Translations under genes and position numbers: made by a program
Assembly: GCF_900187405.1 (NCBI RefSeq)
Contig: NZ_LT896716.1
Span: 434,001-498,000, forward strand
From: Geobacter sp. DSM 9736
GTDB taxonomy: Bacteria; Desulfobacterota; Desulfuromonadia; Geobacterales; Geobacteraceae
DNA: 64,000 bases
Direction: 5' to 3'
In this document: positions 29,032-38,230 of the stretch, one piece after another
Position numbering within the stretch: the first letter of the stretch is position 1
Layout of the letters: the number at the start of each line of letters is the position of its first letter
The notes under the pieces: model-generated
Databases searched by the model: none
Told to the model about the DNA's origin: nothing
What the model saw: only the letters and a program-made list of their open reading frames with translations

Positions 29032-30036
29032 ATGAGCATCTTGGTTACCGGGGCAGCCGGTTTTATCGGATTTCACCTCACCAGAAGACTGTTGGATCAA
29101 GGCGCAGAAGTTGTCGGTTTTGATAATCTGAATGATTACTACGACGTCAACCTGAAGTTAGCCCGCCTGCAACAGCTCGACGATGAGCATTTCACATTTG
29201 TGAAAGGTGATCTCGCGGACAGGAAGGCGGTCGCCGACCTGTTCGCGGAAAACCGTTTCGACATAGTTGTAAATCTCGCTGCCCAGGCCGGCGTCAGATA
29301 TTCCCTTCAAAATCCCTACTTATATATCGACAGTAACATTTCCGGATTCATCAACGTCCTCGAGGGGTGCCGGCATAATGGTGTCCGGCACCTGGTTTAC
29401 GCCTCTTCCAGCTCCGTCTATGGTGCCAACACCAAGATGCCCTTCTCAGTTCGTCATAATGTGGACCATCCCGTTTCTCTATATGCCGCAACCAAGAAAG
29501 CCAACGAGCTGATGGCGCACACGTACTCCCATCTCTACGGGCTGCCAACTACGGGCCTGCGGTTTTTCACTGTCTACGGACCATGGGGGCGGCCAGACAT
29601 GGCACTCTTCCTCTTTACGAAAGCCATTCTTGAGGGAAAATCGATCGACGTCTTCGATAACGGCAAAATGCAGCGGGATTTTACCTACATCGACGACATC
29701 GTCGAGGGTGTGCACCGTGCGATGTACAACACGCCCAAGCCGAACCTTGCCTGGAGTGGTGACACCCCCGATCCCAGCACGAGCCGCGCTCCTTACCGTA
29801 TCTACAACATTGGTAACAACAATCCGGTGGAACTGTTGCATTTTATCGAGGTGCTGGAGGAGTGTCTCGGGAAGAAGGCGGAGAAGAATTTCCTTCCTAT
29901 CCAGGCAGGTGACATGCCGGCTACTTATGCAGATGTCGATGACCTGATGAAGGATGTCGGGTTCAAGCCGGCGACGTCCATCGAACAAGGCGTCGGGAAG
30001 TTCGTCGAGTGGTATCGCCGGTATTTCAATTGCTGA
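29032..30036 (+). CDS. UDP-glucuronate 4-epimerase-like SDR (LspL/CapI type)
   Basis: A 334-residue extended SDR likely to interconvert UDP-glucuronate and UDP-galacturonate for the surface glycan. It carries [36 protein letters not shown] and YAATKKANE (Tyr-x-x-x-Lys); the '[13 protein letters not shown]' and 'PMPF/KMPF' stretches are typical of the CapI/LspL group. ATG 29032 is preceded by a 99-base gap with no convincing gene. The matching UDP-glucose dehydrogenase is not in the window. Confidence 0.85.
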   Translation: MSILVTGAAGFIGFHLTRRLLDQGAEVVGFDNLNDYYDVNLKLARLQQLDDEHFTFVKGDLADRKAVADLFAENRFDIVVNLAAQAGVRYSLQNPYLYIDSNISGFINVLEGCRHNGVRHLVYASSSSVYGANTKMPFSVRHNVDHPVSLYAATKKANELMAHTYSHLYGLPTTGLRFFTVYGPWGRPDMALFLFTKAILEGKSIDVFDNGKMQRDFTYIDDIVEGVHRAMYNTPKPNLAWSGDTPDPSTSRAPYRIYNIGNNNPVELLHFIEVLEECLGKKAEKNFLPIQAGDMPATYADVDDLMKDVGFKPATSIEQGVGKFVEWYRRYFNC

Positions 30037-30050
30037 AGGAGAGCCATCCG

Positions 30051-30383
30051 TTGGAAGAGCACCAGAGGAAGGTTTCGGTCATAGGCCTTGCGGTTGCTGT
30101 TGCTTTCGGTAAAGAAAAAGAAACCATTCGGGTTCGACATCAATGAAGCACGCATAGCTGAACTTCAGCAGGGGCACGATCGAACGGGAGAGGTGGGTCC
30201 CGAAGATCTACGTGCCACCAACATCTCTGCTCTGATCATTGCTGTAGCCCACAATTTTTATCGCGAAATGACATTGGATTCCTGTGTAAAGCTGCTAAAA
30301 AGAATTCGGTCTTCGCGGATGTCAAAGGTATATTCGATCCGGAACACGTGAGACTCAAAGAAATGCGTCTTTGGCGCCTGTAA
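30051..30383 (+). pseudogene. Remnant of a UDP-HexNAc 6-dehydrogenase (WbpA/WbpO/TviB type)
   Basis: Both ends of a nucleotide-sugar dehydrogenase survive without the middle. From TTG 30051 the frame reads KVSVIGL then AVAVAFGK, having lost the Gly-rich GYVGLP-like segment. A shift near 30115 moves to the frame of GFDINEARIAELQQGHDRTGE; about 300 residues are then missing. SALIIAVAHNFYREMTL, near the C terminus of such enzymes, follows directly. A second shift near 30300 leads to the last stretch, SVFADVKGIFDPEHV...RLWRL, and a TAA. An intact enzyme would be about 425 residues. It cannot be functional. Confidence 0.85.
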
Positions 30384-30429
30384 GAATCAGGTGGACGTTT
30401 TCGGGCGATTTCCCAATAGAAAGCCAGCC

Positions 30430-31440
30430 ATGGAACTTAAAAACAGAAAAATTCTAGTCACCGGTGCAGATGGTTTCATCGGGTCTCATCTTATCGAGGA
30501 ACTTGTAAGGCGGGGTTGCGATGTCCGTGCTTTTGTTCTCTACAACTCTTTCAACTCTTGGGGATGGTTGGATCACTCAGAGGTGGAGATCAGAAAGAGC
30601 CTGGACGTTTTTTCGGGGGACATTCGTGATCCTCACGGGATAAAGGAAGCCATGAAAGGCTGTGATGTGGTGCTGCACTTGGCTGCGCTGATAGCCATTC
30701 CCTACTCCTACCATTCTCCTGATACCTACGTGGACACTAACGTCAAAGGCACATTGAATGTCATTCAGGCCGCCCGTGAACTCGGGGTGGAGAAGGTTGT
30801 ACATACTTCAACCAGCGAAGTTTATGGAACCGCTCGGTTCGTACCGATAACGGAAGAACACCCCTTGCAGGGGCAGTCACCGTACTCTGCGTCAAAGATC
30901 GGCGCGGACCACATTGCCATGTCATTCCATACATCCTTTGGGACGCCAGTGTCGATCATTCGTCCCTTCAATACTTATGGTCCCCGGCAGTCGGCACGTG
31001 CGGTTATTCCGACCATAATTTCTCAGATCGCCAGCGGGAGCAGAAAGATCAAGCTCGGGTCCCTTCACCCGACACGGGATTTCAATTACATCAACGATAC
31101 GGTGGAAGGATTCATCGCCATTGCGGAATCGGACCGGTCCGTGGGCGAGGTGATCAACGTGGGGAGCAACTTCGAGGTTTCCATCGGCGATACCGTCCGG
31201 ACGATTGCGGATATAATGGATGTCAGCATAGAGATAGAGACCGACGACGTGAGGCTTCGCCCAGAGAGGAGTGAGGTTGAGAGGCTCTGGGCCGATAATC
31301 GGAAAGCGCTGGAGGTAACCGGCTGGCAGCCATCGTATGCTGGGTTGTCCGGGCTTAGGCGGGGGTTAACCGAAACTGTGGACTGGTTCTGCAAACCCGA
31401 GAATCTCAGACGATACAAGGCGGACCGGTACAATATATGA
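30430..31440 (+). CDS. legB: LegB-type NDP-HexNAc 4,6-dehydratase
   Basis: First committed enzyme of the legionaminic acid route: a 336-residue SDR that forms the 4-keto-6-deoxy HexNAc (GDP-linked in Campylobacter). Features are GADGFIGSHLIEEL, FVLYNSFNSWGWLDH (a stretch I recognise from LegB), HLAALIAIPYSYHSP and YSASK. ATG 30430 is preferred because the conserved strand begins six residues later; GTG 30391 is an in-frame alternative with no homology in the extension. It lies just after the dehydrogenase remnant and overlaps legC by ATGA. Confidence 0.9.
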   Translation: MELKNRKILVTGADGFIGSHLIEELVRRGCDVRAFVLYNSFNSWGWLDHSEVEIRKSLDVFSGDIRDPHGIKEAMKGCDVVLHLAALIAIPYSYHSPDTYVDTNVKGTLNVIQAARELGVEKVVHTSTSEVYGTARFVPITEEHPLQGQSPYSASKIGADHIAMSFHTSFGTPVSIIRPFNTYGPRQSARAVIPTIISQIASGSRKIKLGSLHPTRDFNYINDTVEGFIAIAESDRSVGEVINVGSNFEVSIGDTVRTIADIMDVSIEIETDDVRLRPERSEVERLWADNRKALEVTGWQPSYAGLSGLRRGLTETVDWFCKPENLRRYKADRYNI

Positions 31441-32612
31441 GGAAATCGATTGTCGAACCGCTAGTCGAGGCACTTCGGACCGTTTTGCCGCCGGTGGGTG
31501 CGGTCAGTCTGCATGAACCGTGTTTCACCGGCAATGAGTGGAACTATGTCAAGGAATGCCTTGATACCGGCTGGGTTTCTTCAGTCGGCAAATTCGTGGA
31601 TCGTTTTGAGGAGGAACTTGCCTCTTTTACCGGTGCCAACTGTGCCATCGCGGTTGTGAACGGTACCGCCGCCTTGCATGTCTGTCTGCTATTGGCAGGT
31701 GTCCTCCCTGGCGATGAGGTGCTCATACCTTCACTGACCTTTATTGCCACGGCTAACGCAGTTTCCTACTGTGGTGCAGTTCCTCATTTTGTAGATAGCA
31801 ACGAGAGGACCCTGGGGCTTGATCCTGTGAAGTTGGAGCAGTACCTAGCGGAGATTGTCGATCTGCAGGCTGGGAGCTGTTACAACCGCAAGACCGGGCG
31901 GAGGATCAGGGCAGTTGTACCTATGCACACTTTTGGACATCCCGTCGATCTGGATGCGCTCGTTGATGTATGTGAGCGTTTTTGTGTGGAATTGGTCGAA
32001 GATGCAGCTGAATCCATCGGGTCGTACTACAAGGGAAAGCATACCGGCAACCATGGCCGTCTCGCTGCGCTGAGCTTCAATGGCAACAAGACAATAACAA
32101 CCGGCGGCGGTGGCGCTGTGATCACCAATGACGAGGAGTTGGGCCGACTGGCGAAACACCTGACAACGACGGCAAAGGTTCCTCATCCCTGGAAGTTCAA
32201 CCATGACATGGTAGGTTTCAACTACCGCCTTCCAAATTTGAATGCAGCTCTGGGGTGCGCGCAGTTGGAGCAGCTCCCGCGCTTTCTGGCGGCAAAGCGC
32301 CAGCTTTTCGAAACGTACCATGGAGTGCTGAGAGGATTTGAGGGCGTCAGGCTGATGTCCGAGCCGGAGTTCACCCGGAGCAATTATTGGTTGCAAGCGA
32401 TTATACTCGACGAATGTATTGCCGATCAGCGTGACATCATTCTTGAGAGGACAAATGCCAGAGGTATAATGACTCGCCCCTGTTGGACTCTGATGCAGAA
32501 CCAGCCGATGTTTACGGAGTGCCCGAGGATGGAAACCCCGGTAGCGCAAAGTCTTGAGCGGCGGCTGATCAACATTCCGAGCAGCGCTATCCTTACAGAC
32601 GTGGCAAGGTAA
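31437..32612 (+). CDS. legC: LegC-type PLP aminotransferase
   Basis: LegC aminates C4 of the keto sugar made by LegB. The 391-residue DegT/DnrJ-type protein has GWVSSVGKFVDRFE, VNGTAALHV, LVEDAAES and the PLP lysine Lys218 in SFNGNKTITTGGGG. The inserted segment CYNRKTGRRIRAVVPMHTFG is characteristic of LegC. It is translationally coupled to legB. Confidence 0.9.
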   Translation: MRKSIVEPLVEALRTVLPPVGAVSLHEPCFTGNEWNYVKECLDTGWVSSVGKFVDRFEEELASFTGANCAIAVVNGTAALHVCLLLAGVLPGDEVLIPSLTFIATANAVSYCGAVPHFVDSNERTLGLDPVKLEQYLAEIVDLQAGSCYNRKTGRRIRAVVPMHTFGHPVDLDALVDVCERFCVELVEDAAESIGSYYKGKHTGNHGRLAALSFNGNKTITTGGGGAVITNDEELGRLAKHLTTTAKVPHPWKFNHDMVGFNYRLPNLNAALGCAQLEQLPRFLAAKRQLFETYHGVLRGFEGVRLMSEPEFTRSNYWLQAIILDECIADQRDIILERTNARGIMTRPCWTLMQNQPMFTECPRMETPVAQSLERRLINIPSSAILTDVAR

Positions 32613-32628
32613 GTCATAGGAGGGGGCC

Positions 32629-33219
32629 ATGACGAGAGAGCCACTAATACTGGTTGGCGGCGGCGGCCATTGCAAATCGTGCATCGACGTCATCGAACTT
32701 GAGGCGAATTTTGAGATCGTAGGCATTCTTGACCTTCCTGAAAATGTGGGGCAGCAGATCCTCGGTTACCCGGTGATGGGTACCGACGCCGACATTGGAG
32801 GTTTGGCCAAAGAGGTCCGGAATTTTTGTATCACACTCGGTCAGATAAGGAGCCCAGAGAGAAGAATATCCCTCTACCAGCAGCTGAAGATGTACCGATC
32901 ACGGTTGCCGGCGATTATTTCACCATTGGCTCATGTTTCAAGACATGCCATTGTGGGGGAGGGAACGATTGTCATGCACCAGGCAGTGATCAATGCGGGC
33001 GCGCAGGTCGGGATCAACTGTATCATCAATACCAAAGCACTCATTGAGCATGATGCTGTTATCGGTAATCACTGTCATATTTCCACCGCCTCGGTGGTGA
33101 ACGGCGGAGTGACGGTAGGCACTGGGACATTCTATGGCAGCGGTGCTGTCAGCAAACAAGGAATTACCATTGCAGAGAAAAGTTTTGTGAAAGCGAACAG
33201 CCTTGTGACGGGGATTTAA
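32629..33219 (+). CDS. legH: LegH-type sugar N-acetyltransferase (NeuD/PglD family)
   Basis: A 196-residue left-handed beta-helix acetyltransferase that would acetylate the C4 amine formed by LegC. LILVGGGGHCKSCID is the nucleotide-binding start of the NeuD/PglD family. HAIVGEGTIVMHQAVINAGA and NTKALIEHDAVIG lie in the repeats, with His in IEHDAVIG in the usual catalytic-base position. An AGGAGGGG site precedes ATG 32629. It was assigned to the Leg route because it lies between legC and legI. Confidence 0.82.
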   Translation: MTREPLILVGGGGHCKSCIDVIELEANFEIVGILDLPENVGQQILGYPVMGTDADIGGLAKEVRNFCITLGQIRSPERRISLYQQLKMYRSRLPAIISPLAHVSRHAIVGEGTIVMHQAVINAGAQVGINCIINTKALIEHDAVIGNHCHISTASVVNGGVTVGTGTFYGSGAVSKQGITIAEKSFVKANSLVTGI

Positions 33220-33225
33220 ATAGAG

Positions 33226-34140
33226 ATGGTCACGCATCCCTTAGCCGTCGCCGGAGTCATCTATCCTGGAGTTGAGTCTTTTCTCGAGGACTTCCTCGAC
33301 TCTCTCAGAGCTCAGACCTACACTGCCTTCGACCTCCTCATATTCAATGATGGCGTCGATCAAGGGGTGAAGGCGCTCTTTCCCCCGCAAACCGTGTGGC
33401 TTGAGAGCGAGACCCAGATGAGCGTGGCTGAAATCAGGGACTACCTGATCGGCTGCGCACGAAAAAAGTATCTTCAGCTGATCTTCGCGGATTCGGACGA
33501 TTATTTCTCGCCGAACCGGGTTGCGGAATCAGTGCGATGGCTTTCCACCTACGATTTTGTCTATAACGAGGTTTCGCTGGTAGACAAGGGGGGAGGGATC
33601 CAGAAGCCGGAGTATTTCTCATCCATTGGGGTAGCGGAAGAGTTGACACATCCGGCCCAGGTGGAGCATAGCAACATTATTGGTCTGTCGAATTCCGCGG
33701 TGAACCTAGCGCGCCTCCCGGAAGTTGCTATCCCTGCTGATTTGATAGCAGTGGACTGGTGGATCTATACAGTTTCCCTGATTAATGGCCTCAGAGGCCG
33801 GTTCCTGCGGGATGCCATAACCTTTTACCGGCAGTACGACGCGAACACCATTGGGATGAAGGAAGGCCTTACAGAAGAAAAGCTCAGGCTTGGGTTGAAG
33901 GTCAAGAAACTGCACTACGGGAACCTCGTTTGTTACTGCACATCAAGTGGCCGTGTGTCGCTCGCTGAGAGATTCCACAAAAAGTTGGACGAAATTGCGC
34001 GGTTGGAAATGCTGGTAGCTGATCAGTCTGTGTGCCGGCAGTACCTGGATAGGGTGAATGCTGATTACATCAGAATCAACGACGGCTGGTGGAGTGAAAT
34101 AATTTCACTGGATAGGTTGGAGTGTCATGACGTCAAATAG
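33226..34140 (+). CDS. GT2-like glycosyltransferase embedded in the leg genes
   Basis: A 304-residue protein with a GT-A-like beginning (LAVAGVIYPGVESFLEDFLDSLRAQ, split here as a start near residue 5) and FADSDDYFSPNR, a DxD-type metal site. The rest is not close to any family I recognise. It occupies the place between legH and legI where the hydrolysing 2-epimerase LegG is often found, but shows none of that family's motifs. It may transfer the nonulosonate or a neighbouring sugar. It overlaps legI by 14 bases. Confidence 0.6.
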   Translation: MVTHPLAVAGVIYPGVESFLEDFLDSLRAQTYTAFDLLIFNDGVDQGVKALFPPQTVWLESETQMSVAEIRDYLIGCARKKYLQLIFADSDDYFSPNRVAESVRWLSTYDFVYNEVSLVDKGGGIQKPEYFSSIGVAEELTHPAQVEHSNIIGLSNSAVNLARLPEVAIPADLIAVDWWIYTVSLINGLRGRFLRDAITFYRQYDANTIGMKEGLTEEKLRLGLKVKKLHYGNLVCYCTSSGRVSLAERFHKKLDEIARLEMLVADQSVCRQYLDRVNADYIRINDGWWSEIISLDRLECHDVK

Positions 34141-35179
34141 TTTTTACCAGAAAGTATTGACCGGAAAATACCCGTATGTGATCGCCGAGATCGGCTCGAA
34201 CCACAATGGCGACATTGCTCTGGCAAAGGAGATGATCCGCTCGGCGGCTGGTTGCGGGTGCGATGCAGTCAAGTTTCAGTCGTGGACCCCATCCTCATTG
34301 ATCTGCCAGGCGGAGTATGACTGCAATCAGAGCTATGACGACTCTCCCAAAAAGCACTTCGGGTCGCTGCGAGATATGGTAGAGCGTTACTATTTGAGAG
34401 AAGAGCAGCATTTCGAACTGAAGGAGTTTTGCGATCAGATCGGTGTCGACTTTTGCTCTTCCCCTTTTGCCCCTGAGGAGGTCGACCTGTTGTGCAGGAT
34501 CGACGTGCCGTTCATCAAGGTAGCATCAATGGATATCAATAACGACGCGTTACTAAGACACATTGCAGGAAAGGGAAAGCCGGTGGTGCTGTCTACGGGG
34601 ATGGCGTCCATGGCTGAAATCGACAACGCAATAAAGACAATTGAAACTACCGGCAACAACGAAATCGTATTACTGCATTGCATTTCCATCTATCCGCCAG
34701 TTAATGACGACATCAACCTGCGAAACATAGTAATGCTGCAGCAGAGCTTTGGATATCCAGTCGGCTTTTCCGACCATTCCCTAGGGGTTAGTATCCCACT
34801 CGCGTCAGTCGTGCTCGGTGCCAAAGTAATAGAGAAGCATTTCACCACGGATAAAGACCTGCCGGGGTGGGACCATGAAATCTCTGCTGACCCCGGAGAG
34901 ATGAAGAGCATCGTGGTGGAGTCGCATAAGATTTGCGATGCCCTTGGATCGTATAAGAGAATTGTTTCCGGGGCGGAGGAGCAGAAGAAGTCCAAGTTTC
35001 GCAGGAGCATCGTTCTGAAAAAAAATCTAGTAGCCGGCGAGGTAATCGGGCACGAGGATCTTGACTTTAAGCGGCCAGGAACGGGAATACATCCGGACGA
35101 GGTCCGCTATGTTGTTGGCAGAAAGGTGAACCGAAGCATTAATGCTGACGAATTATTGAAATGGAACGATCTTCTTTAG
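34127..35179 (+). CDS. legI: LegI-type nonulosonic acid synthase (NeuB family)
   Basis: It condenses a 6-carbon diamino-trideoxy sugar with phosphoenolpyruvate to make the nine-carbon legionaminic acid. The 350-residue protein has the TIM barrel with VIAEIGSNHNGD, KFQSW, GFSDHS and EKHFTTD (metal-binding His217 and His238), and a C-terminal SAF/antifreeze-like domain (FRRSIVLKKNLVAGEVI). The assignment to Leg rather than Neu or Pse comes from legB, legC and legH upstream and ptmE downstream. Confidence 0.88.
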   Translation: MTSNSFYQKVLTGKYPYVIAEIGSNHNGDIALAKEMIRSAAGCGCDAVKFQSWTPSSLICQAEYDCNQSYDDSPKKHFGSLRDMVERYYLREEQHFELKEFCDQIGVDFCSSPFAPEEVDLLCRIDVPFIKVASMDINNDALLRHIAGKGKPVVLSTGMASMAEIDNAIKTIETTGNNEIVLLHCISIYPPVNDDINLRNIVMLQQSFGYPVGFSDHSLGVSIPLASVVLGAKVIEKHFTTDKDLPGWDHEISADPGEMKSIVVESHKICDALGSYKRIVSGAEEQKKSKFRRSIVLKKNLVAGEVIGHEDLDFKRPGTGIHPDEVRYVVGRKVNRSINADELLKWNDLL

Positions 35180-36246
35180 GCCAGAGTATGCGCGAATACA
35201 GCAAGGTTAAGATCAGTCACAAGTTGGACATCCGTTCTGCTGTGAAAAGTATCAATGAGACGGGAATTGGGTTTGCTGTCATAGTTGACGATGATGATCT
35301 TGTCGTTGGTATCCTGACTGACGGTGATTTTAGAAGAGCTGTCTTGAAAGGTTTGGACCTTAACGACAACGTGCTCAAGATCACCAACCGGGACTTCCGA
35401 TCTTTGCAGTCTGGGTTCTCACAAGAGGAAGCCATTTGTCTGCTGAAAAGTGGAAATTTCACATTTTTACCGGTAATTCAGGACGGTAGACTGATCGGGA
35501 TTCTTTCTGAGAATGACTTGCAACAGCCCGAGATTGGGGCGCTGAATAAGAAACTGCAGTCTGAGGTGGTAATTATGGCGGGTGGTAAGGGGACAAGAAT
35601 GGAACCCTTTACGAAAATACTCCCGAAACCATTGATCCCCATCGGGGACAGGACGATGCTCGAAGTTATTATGGATGAGTATGCGAAATACGGAATCAAA
35701 GATTTTCATATCTCAGTTTGTCATAAAGCAAAAATGATCAAGGCGTACTTTGAGTACATCGAGAATGGGTACAATATTCATTACATCAACGAGGATTCTC
35801 CCCGGGGTACGTGTGGTGCACTGAAGCTGGCCGAGGGGAAGTTCAATGGTCCTTTCTTCGTCTCAAATTGCGACATTATCATCAAAAGTGACTACTCAAA
35901 AATCTTCGAGTATCATCAGTCTCAAGATTTCATGCTCACTATAGTGACATCCATACAGCACATGGTGATCCCTTATGGCGTCTGCGAGTTAAATGATGTA
36001 GGTGGATTAAGCCGGATAAACGAAAAGCCCAAATTCGACTATCTGATAAATACGGGTATGTACGTCCTGAACCCTGAAGTACTTCAATACATTCCGACGG
36101 ATACCTTTTTTGACATTACTGACCTGATTAAGAAGCTTCTCGACCTTAATTTAAAAGTTGGTGTTTATCCGGTTCCCGAACAGTCATATGTGGATGTCGG
36201 TCAGTGGGCAGAGTATAAAAAAGCAATAAACATTTTGACAGTTTAG
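35161..36246 (+). CDS. ptmE: PtmE-like CBS-domain nucleotidyltransferase
   Basis: A 361-residue fusion: two CBS repeats (about residues 10-125; GILTDGDFRRAVLKG and GILSENDLQQ) and a sugar-1-phosphate nucleotidyltransferase (VIMAGGKGTRM at about 137-147, KPLIPIGDRTML). The same architecture in Campylobacter PtmE activates GlcN-1-P with GTP, feeding a GDP-linked Leg pathway, so GDP-sugar intermediates are expected here. ATG 35161 overlaps legI; ATG 35188, nine bases after the legI stop, is a possible later start. The gene is AT-richer than its downstream neighbours. Confidence 0.85.
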   Translation: MERSSLGQSMREYSKVKISHKLDIRSAVKSINETGIGFAVIVDDDDLVVGILTDGDFRRAVLKGLDLNDNVLKITNRDFRSLQSGFSQEEAICLLKSGNFTFLPVIQDGRLIGILSENDLQQPEIGALNKKLQSEVVIMAGGKGTRMEPFTKILPKPLIPIGDRTMLEVIMDEYAKYGIKDFHISVCHKAKMIKAYFEYIENGYNIHYINEDSPRGTCGALKLAEGKFNGPFFVSNCDIIIKSDYSKIFEYHQSQDFMLTIVTSIQHMVIPYGVCELNDVGGLSRINEKPKFDYLINTGMYVLNPEVLQYIPTDTFFDITDLIKKLLDLNLKVGVYPVPEQSYVDVGQWAEYKKAINILTV

Positions 36247-36390
36247 TCTCTGACCCAATACGTAAAAATGTCGAGAAATCAGACTGCAAGCGAAGCTACT
36301 AATTTCACGAAGCAGATACTCGGGTAGTACCGAAGATGTTGCAGTTCTGCCGCGGATGGAAGAGAACCAGGAAACGAACAGAGGGCGAAA

Positions 36391-37419
36391 GTGGCTGAAA
36401 CGATTAAGATAGGGAACCAGGAAGTAGGAGGGGAAGCGCTCTTCTTCACTATAGAGGAGGGGATGGCGAATCTCGGGAACCTCGATAAGGCCCGCCAGAT
36501 GGTGGATGTCGCTGCCGGCACCGGTGCTGATGCCATCGAGTTCCAAATGGTGGTGGCAAGTGATCTGTACACCGCGGGCTCGCCCGGACACGAATTCTGC
36601 CTCAAGTGCGAGTTCAGTGACACCCAGATTACAGAGCTTGTGCGCTATGTGAAAGGGAGCGGATTAGAGTGTCTGGTGGCACCTCTGAGCCACCGTTTGG
36701 TTGAGGTGCTGGTCGCAGCCGGCTGTTCCGGGTTCAACATTAATGCTTCGGACATCAACAATCCGCTGATCATCGACGCCGTTGCTTCCAGCGGAATTCC
36801 ATTCTTCCTGAGCACACTGCTGGCTACGGAGCAGGAAATTGACTGGGCGGTGAGGCGAATTTTACAGCGGGGTGCATCTCGCTTCTCCCTTTTGCATGGC
36901 CAGCACACCATGATGTCTAGCGGCAACGGCGTCCAACCCGCCCAAACGGCGATTGGCTTCGTGACCACTCTAAAAGAGAGGTATGACGTGCCGGTCGGCT
37001 TCATCGACCATACCCCCTACACCTGGATGCCTGCTGCCGCCGTCTCAGCCGGCGCCGACGTGGTCACCAAGCACATGGCCTTGTCACGGGCAGACCACGG
37101 GCCGGACTGGCAGGTCTGCCTTGAGCCGGAAGAGATGGCGGATGCAGTTGCCTGGGCCCGCGGAATGCGCGTGAGTGTGAAGCGGACTGAGAAGAGGCTT
37201 GCCGATGGGGAGGAATTGGATCGCGGGAAGATGAGGAGGAGCATTGTCTCCGCAAAGCCTCTTGCAGCTGGGAGCGTGATCGGTGCCAATGATCTTGTGT
37301 TCAAGAGACCGGGTAGCGGAGTAGAGCCCCCGAGATTCACGGAGATGATAGGTAAAGTGCTTTTGCGGGACGTCGAGGAGGACGAACAGGTTTATTTTGC
37401 GGATTTTAAGGAGGAATGA
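36391..37419 (+). CDS. Second NeuB/SpsE-family synthase, divergent N terminus
   Basis: A 342-residue paralogue of the nonulosonate synthases, starting at GTG 36391 behind GAGGGCGAAA. The predicted metal ligands remain (His207 in GFIDHTPYT, His228 in VTKHMALS), as does a C-terminal SAF domain (MRRSIVSAKPLAAGSVI). The usual EIGxNHxGD loop is replaced by IEEGMANLGN and the segment around residues 50-75 differs from LegI. It may condense a different sugar, or make a sugar acid distinct from legionaminic acid. A gap of 144 bases with nothing recognisable precedes it. Confidence 0.75.
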   Translation: MAETIKIGNQEVGGEALFFTIEEGMANLGNLDKARQMVDVAAGTGADAIEFQMVVASDLYTAGSPGHEFCLKCEFSDTQITELVRYVKGSGLECLVAPLSHRLVEVLVAAGCSGFNINASDINNPLIIDAVASSGIPFFLSTLLATEQEIDWAVRRILQRGASRFSLLHGQHTMMSSGNGVQPAQTAIGFVTTLKERYDVPVGFIDHTPYTWMPAAAVSAGADVVTKHMALSRADHGPDWQVCLEPEEMADAVAWARGMRVSVKRTEKRLADGEELDRGKMRRSIVSAKPLAAGSVIGANDLVFKRPGSGVEPPRFTEMIGKVLLRDVEEDEQVYFADFKEE

Positions 37420-38213
37420 CAGTGGAACTGGGACTCAAGGGGAGATGCGCGCTGGTTGGCGGGGGGAGCAAAGGGCTCGGCAAAGCCTGCGCCATGCAGC
37501 TTGCACGGGAAGGGGTTAACGTTGCCATCTGTGCGAGGAGCCCGCAAATACTTGAGTCGGCGGCAGCTGAGATCAGGGCGGCGTCCGGTGCGAAGATACT
37601 CCCGATACAGGCCGACCTCTCCAACCTTGAGGACGTGAACCGAACAGTAGCGCAGACACTGGAGGAATTTGGCAGAGTCGACGTGCTCATCGTGAATTCT
37701 GGAGGGCCCCGCCCGGGGAAGTTTGGTGACCTCTCCCGTGAAGACTGGGACGCTGCTTACCGCTCGGTCCTCTACTACGCGGTGGAGTTGTACCGGCTGG
37801 TCATCCCGCAGATGAGGGAGAATAAGTGGGGGAGGATCATCAACATCGCGTCGGCCACTGTGAAGGAGCCTTCCGAGACCCTGCTTCTCTCCAACGTGTT
37901 CCGCACCGGGCTGGTAAGCCTGGCAAAGACTCTGTCGAGGGACCTAATCAAGGATAACGTCACCATCAACACCATCTGCCCCGCCGCGTTCAGGACAGAT
38001 CGGGCCATTCAGCTCATGACTGAGCAGGCGAACAGTCAGGGGATTAGCATTCAAGAGGTGGAGCAAAAGATTGTGGAGGGACTGCCTCTCCAGAGGTTCA
38101 ATGCTCCGGAGGAACTCGCGAACCTCGCCCTGTACCTATGCTCGAATCTTGCCCTGGGTATCACGGGGACAACGATTCAAGTTGATGGCGGGTTGCAGAA
38201 GTTCATCTTCTGA
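37416..38213 (+). CDS. SDR-family protein lacking the catalytic Tyr/Lys
   Basis: A 265-residue Rossmann protein of the FabG-like SDR group. VGGGSKGLG (14-22) binds the cofactor and IINIASAT carries Ser146. Where YxxxK should lie, the sequence is Ser159-Asn-Val-Phe-Arg163, so both Tyr and Lys are replaced. A subgroup of FabG-like SDRs with this loss is known. A PtmA-like position in the nonulosonate operon suggests sugar oxidation or reduction, but the missing residues make that uncertain. It overlaps the NeuB paralogue by ATGA. Confidence 0.72.
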   Translation: MTVELGLKGRCALVGGGSKGLGKACAMQLAREGVNVAICARSPQILESAAAEIRAASGAKILPIQADLSNLEDVNRTVAQTLEEFGRVDVLIVNSGGPRPGKFGDLSREDWDAAYRSVLYYAVELYRLVIPQMRENKWGRIINIASATVKEPSETLLLSNVFRTGLVSLAKTLSRDLIKDNVTINTICPAAFRTDRAIQLMTEQANSQGISIQEVEQKIVEGLPLQRFNAPEELANLALYLCSNLALGITGTTIQVDGGLQKFIF

Positions 38214-38230
38214 GATAGGAAGCAGTTGAA

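Noticed and set aside
30088-30351. An 87-codon open frame as an intact small gene
   Set aside because: Its translation is the joined N- and C-terminal parts of a nucleotide-sugar dehydrogenase, so it belongs to the pseudogene.
36247-36390. A remnant gene or RNA in the 144-base gap before the NeuB paralogue
   Set aside because: No translated stretch matched a family I know and no strong stem was found.
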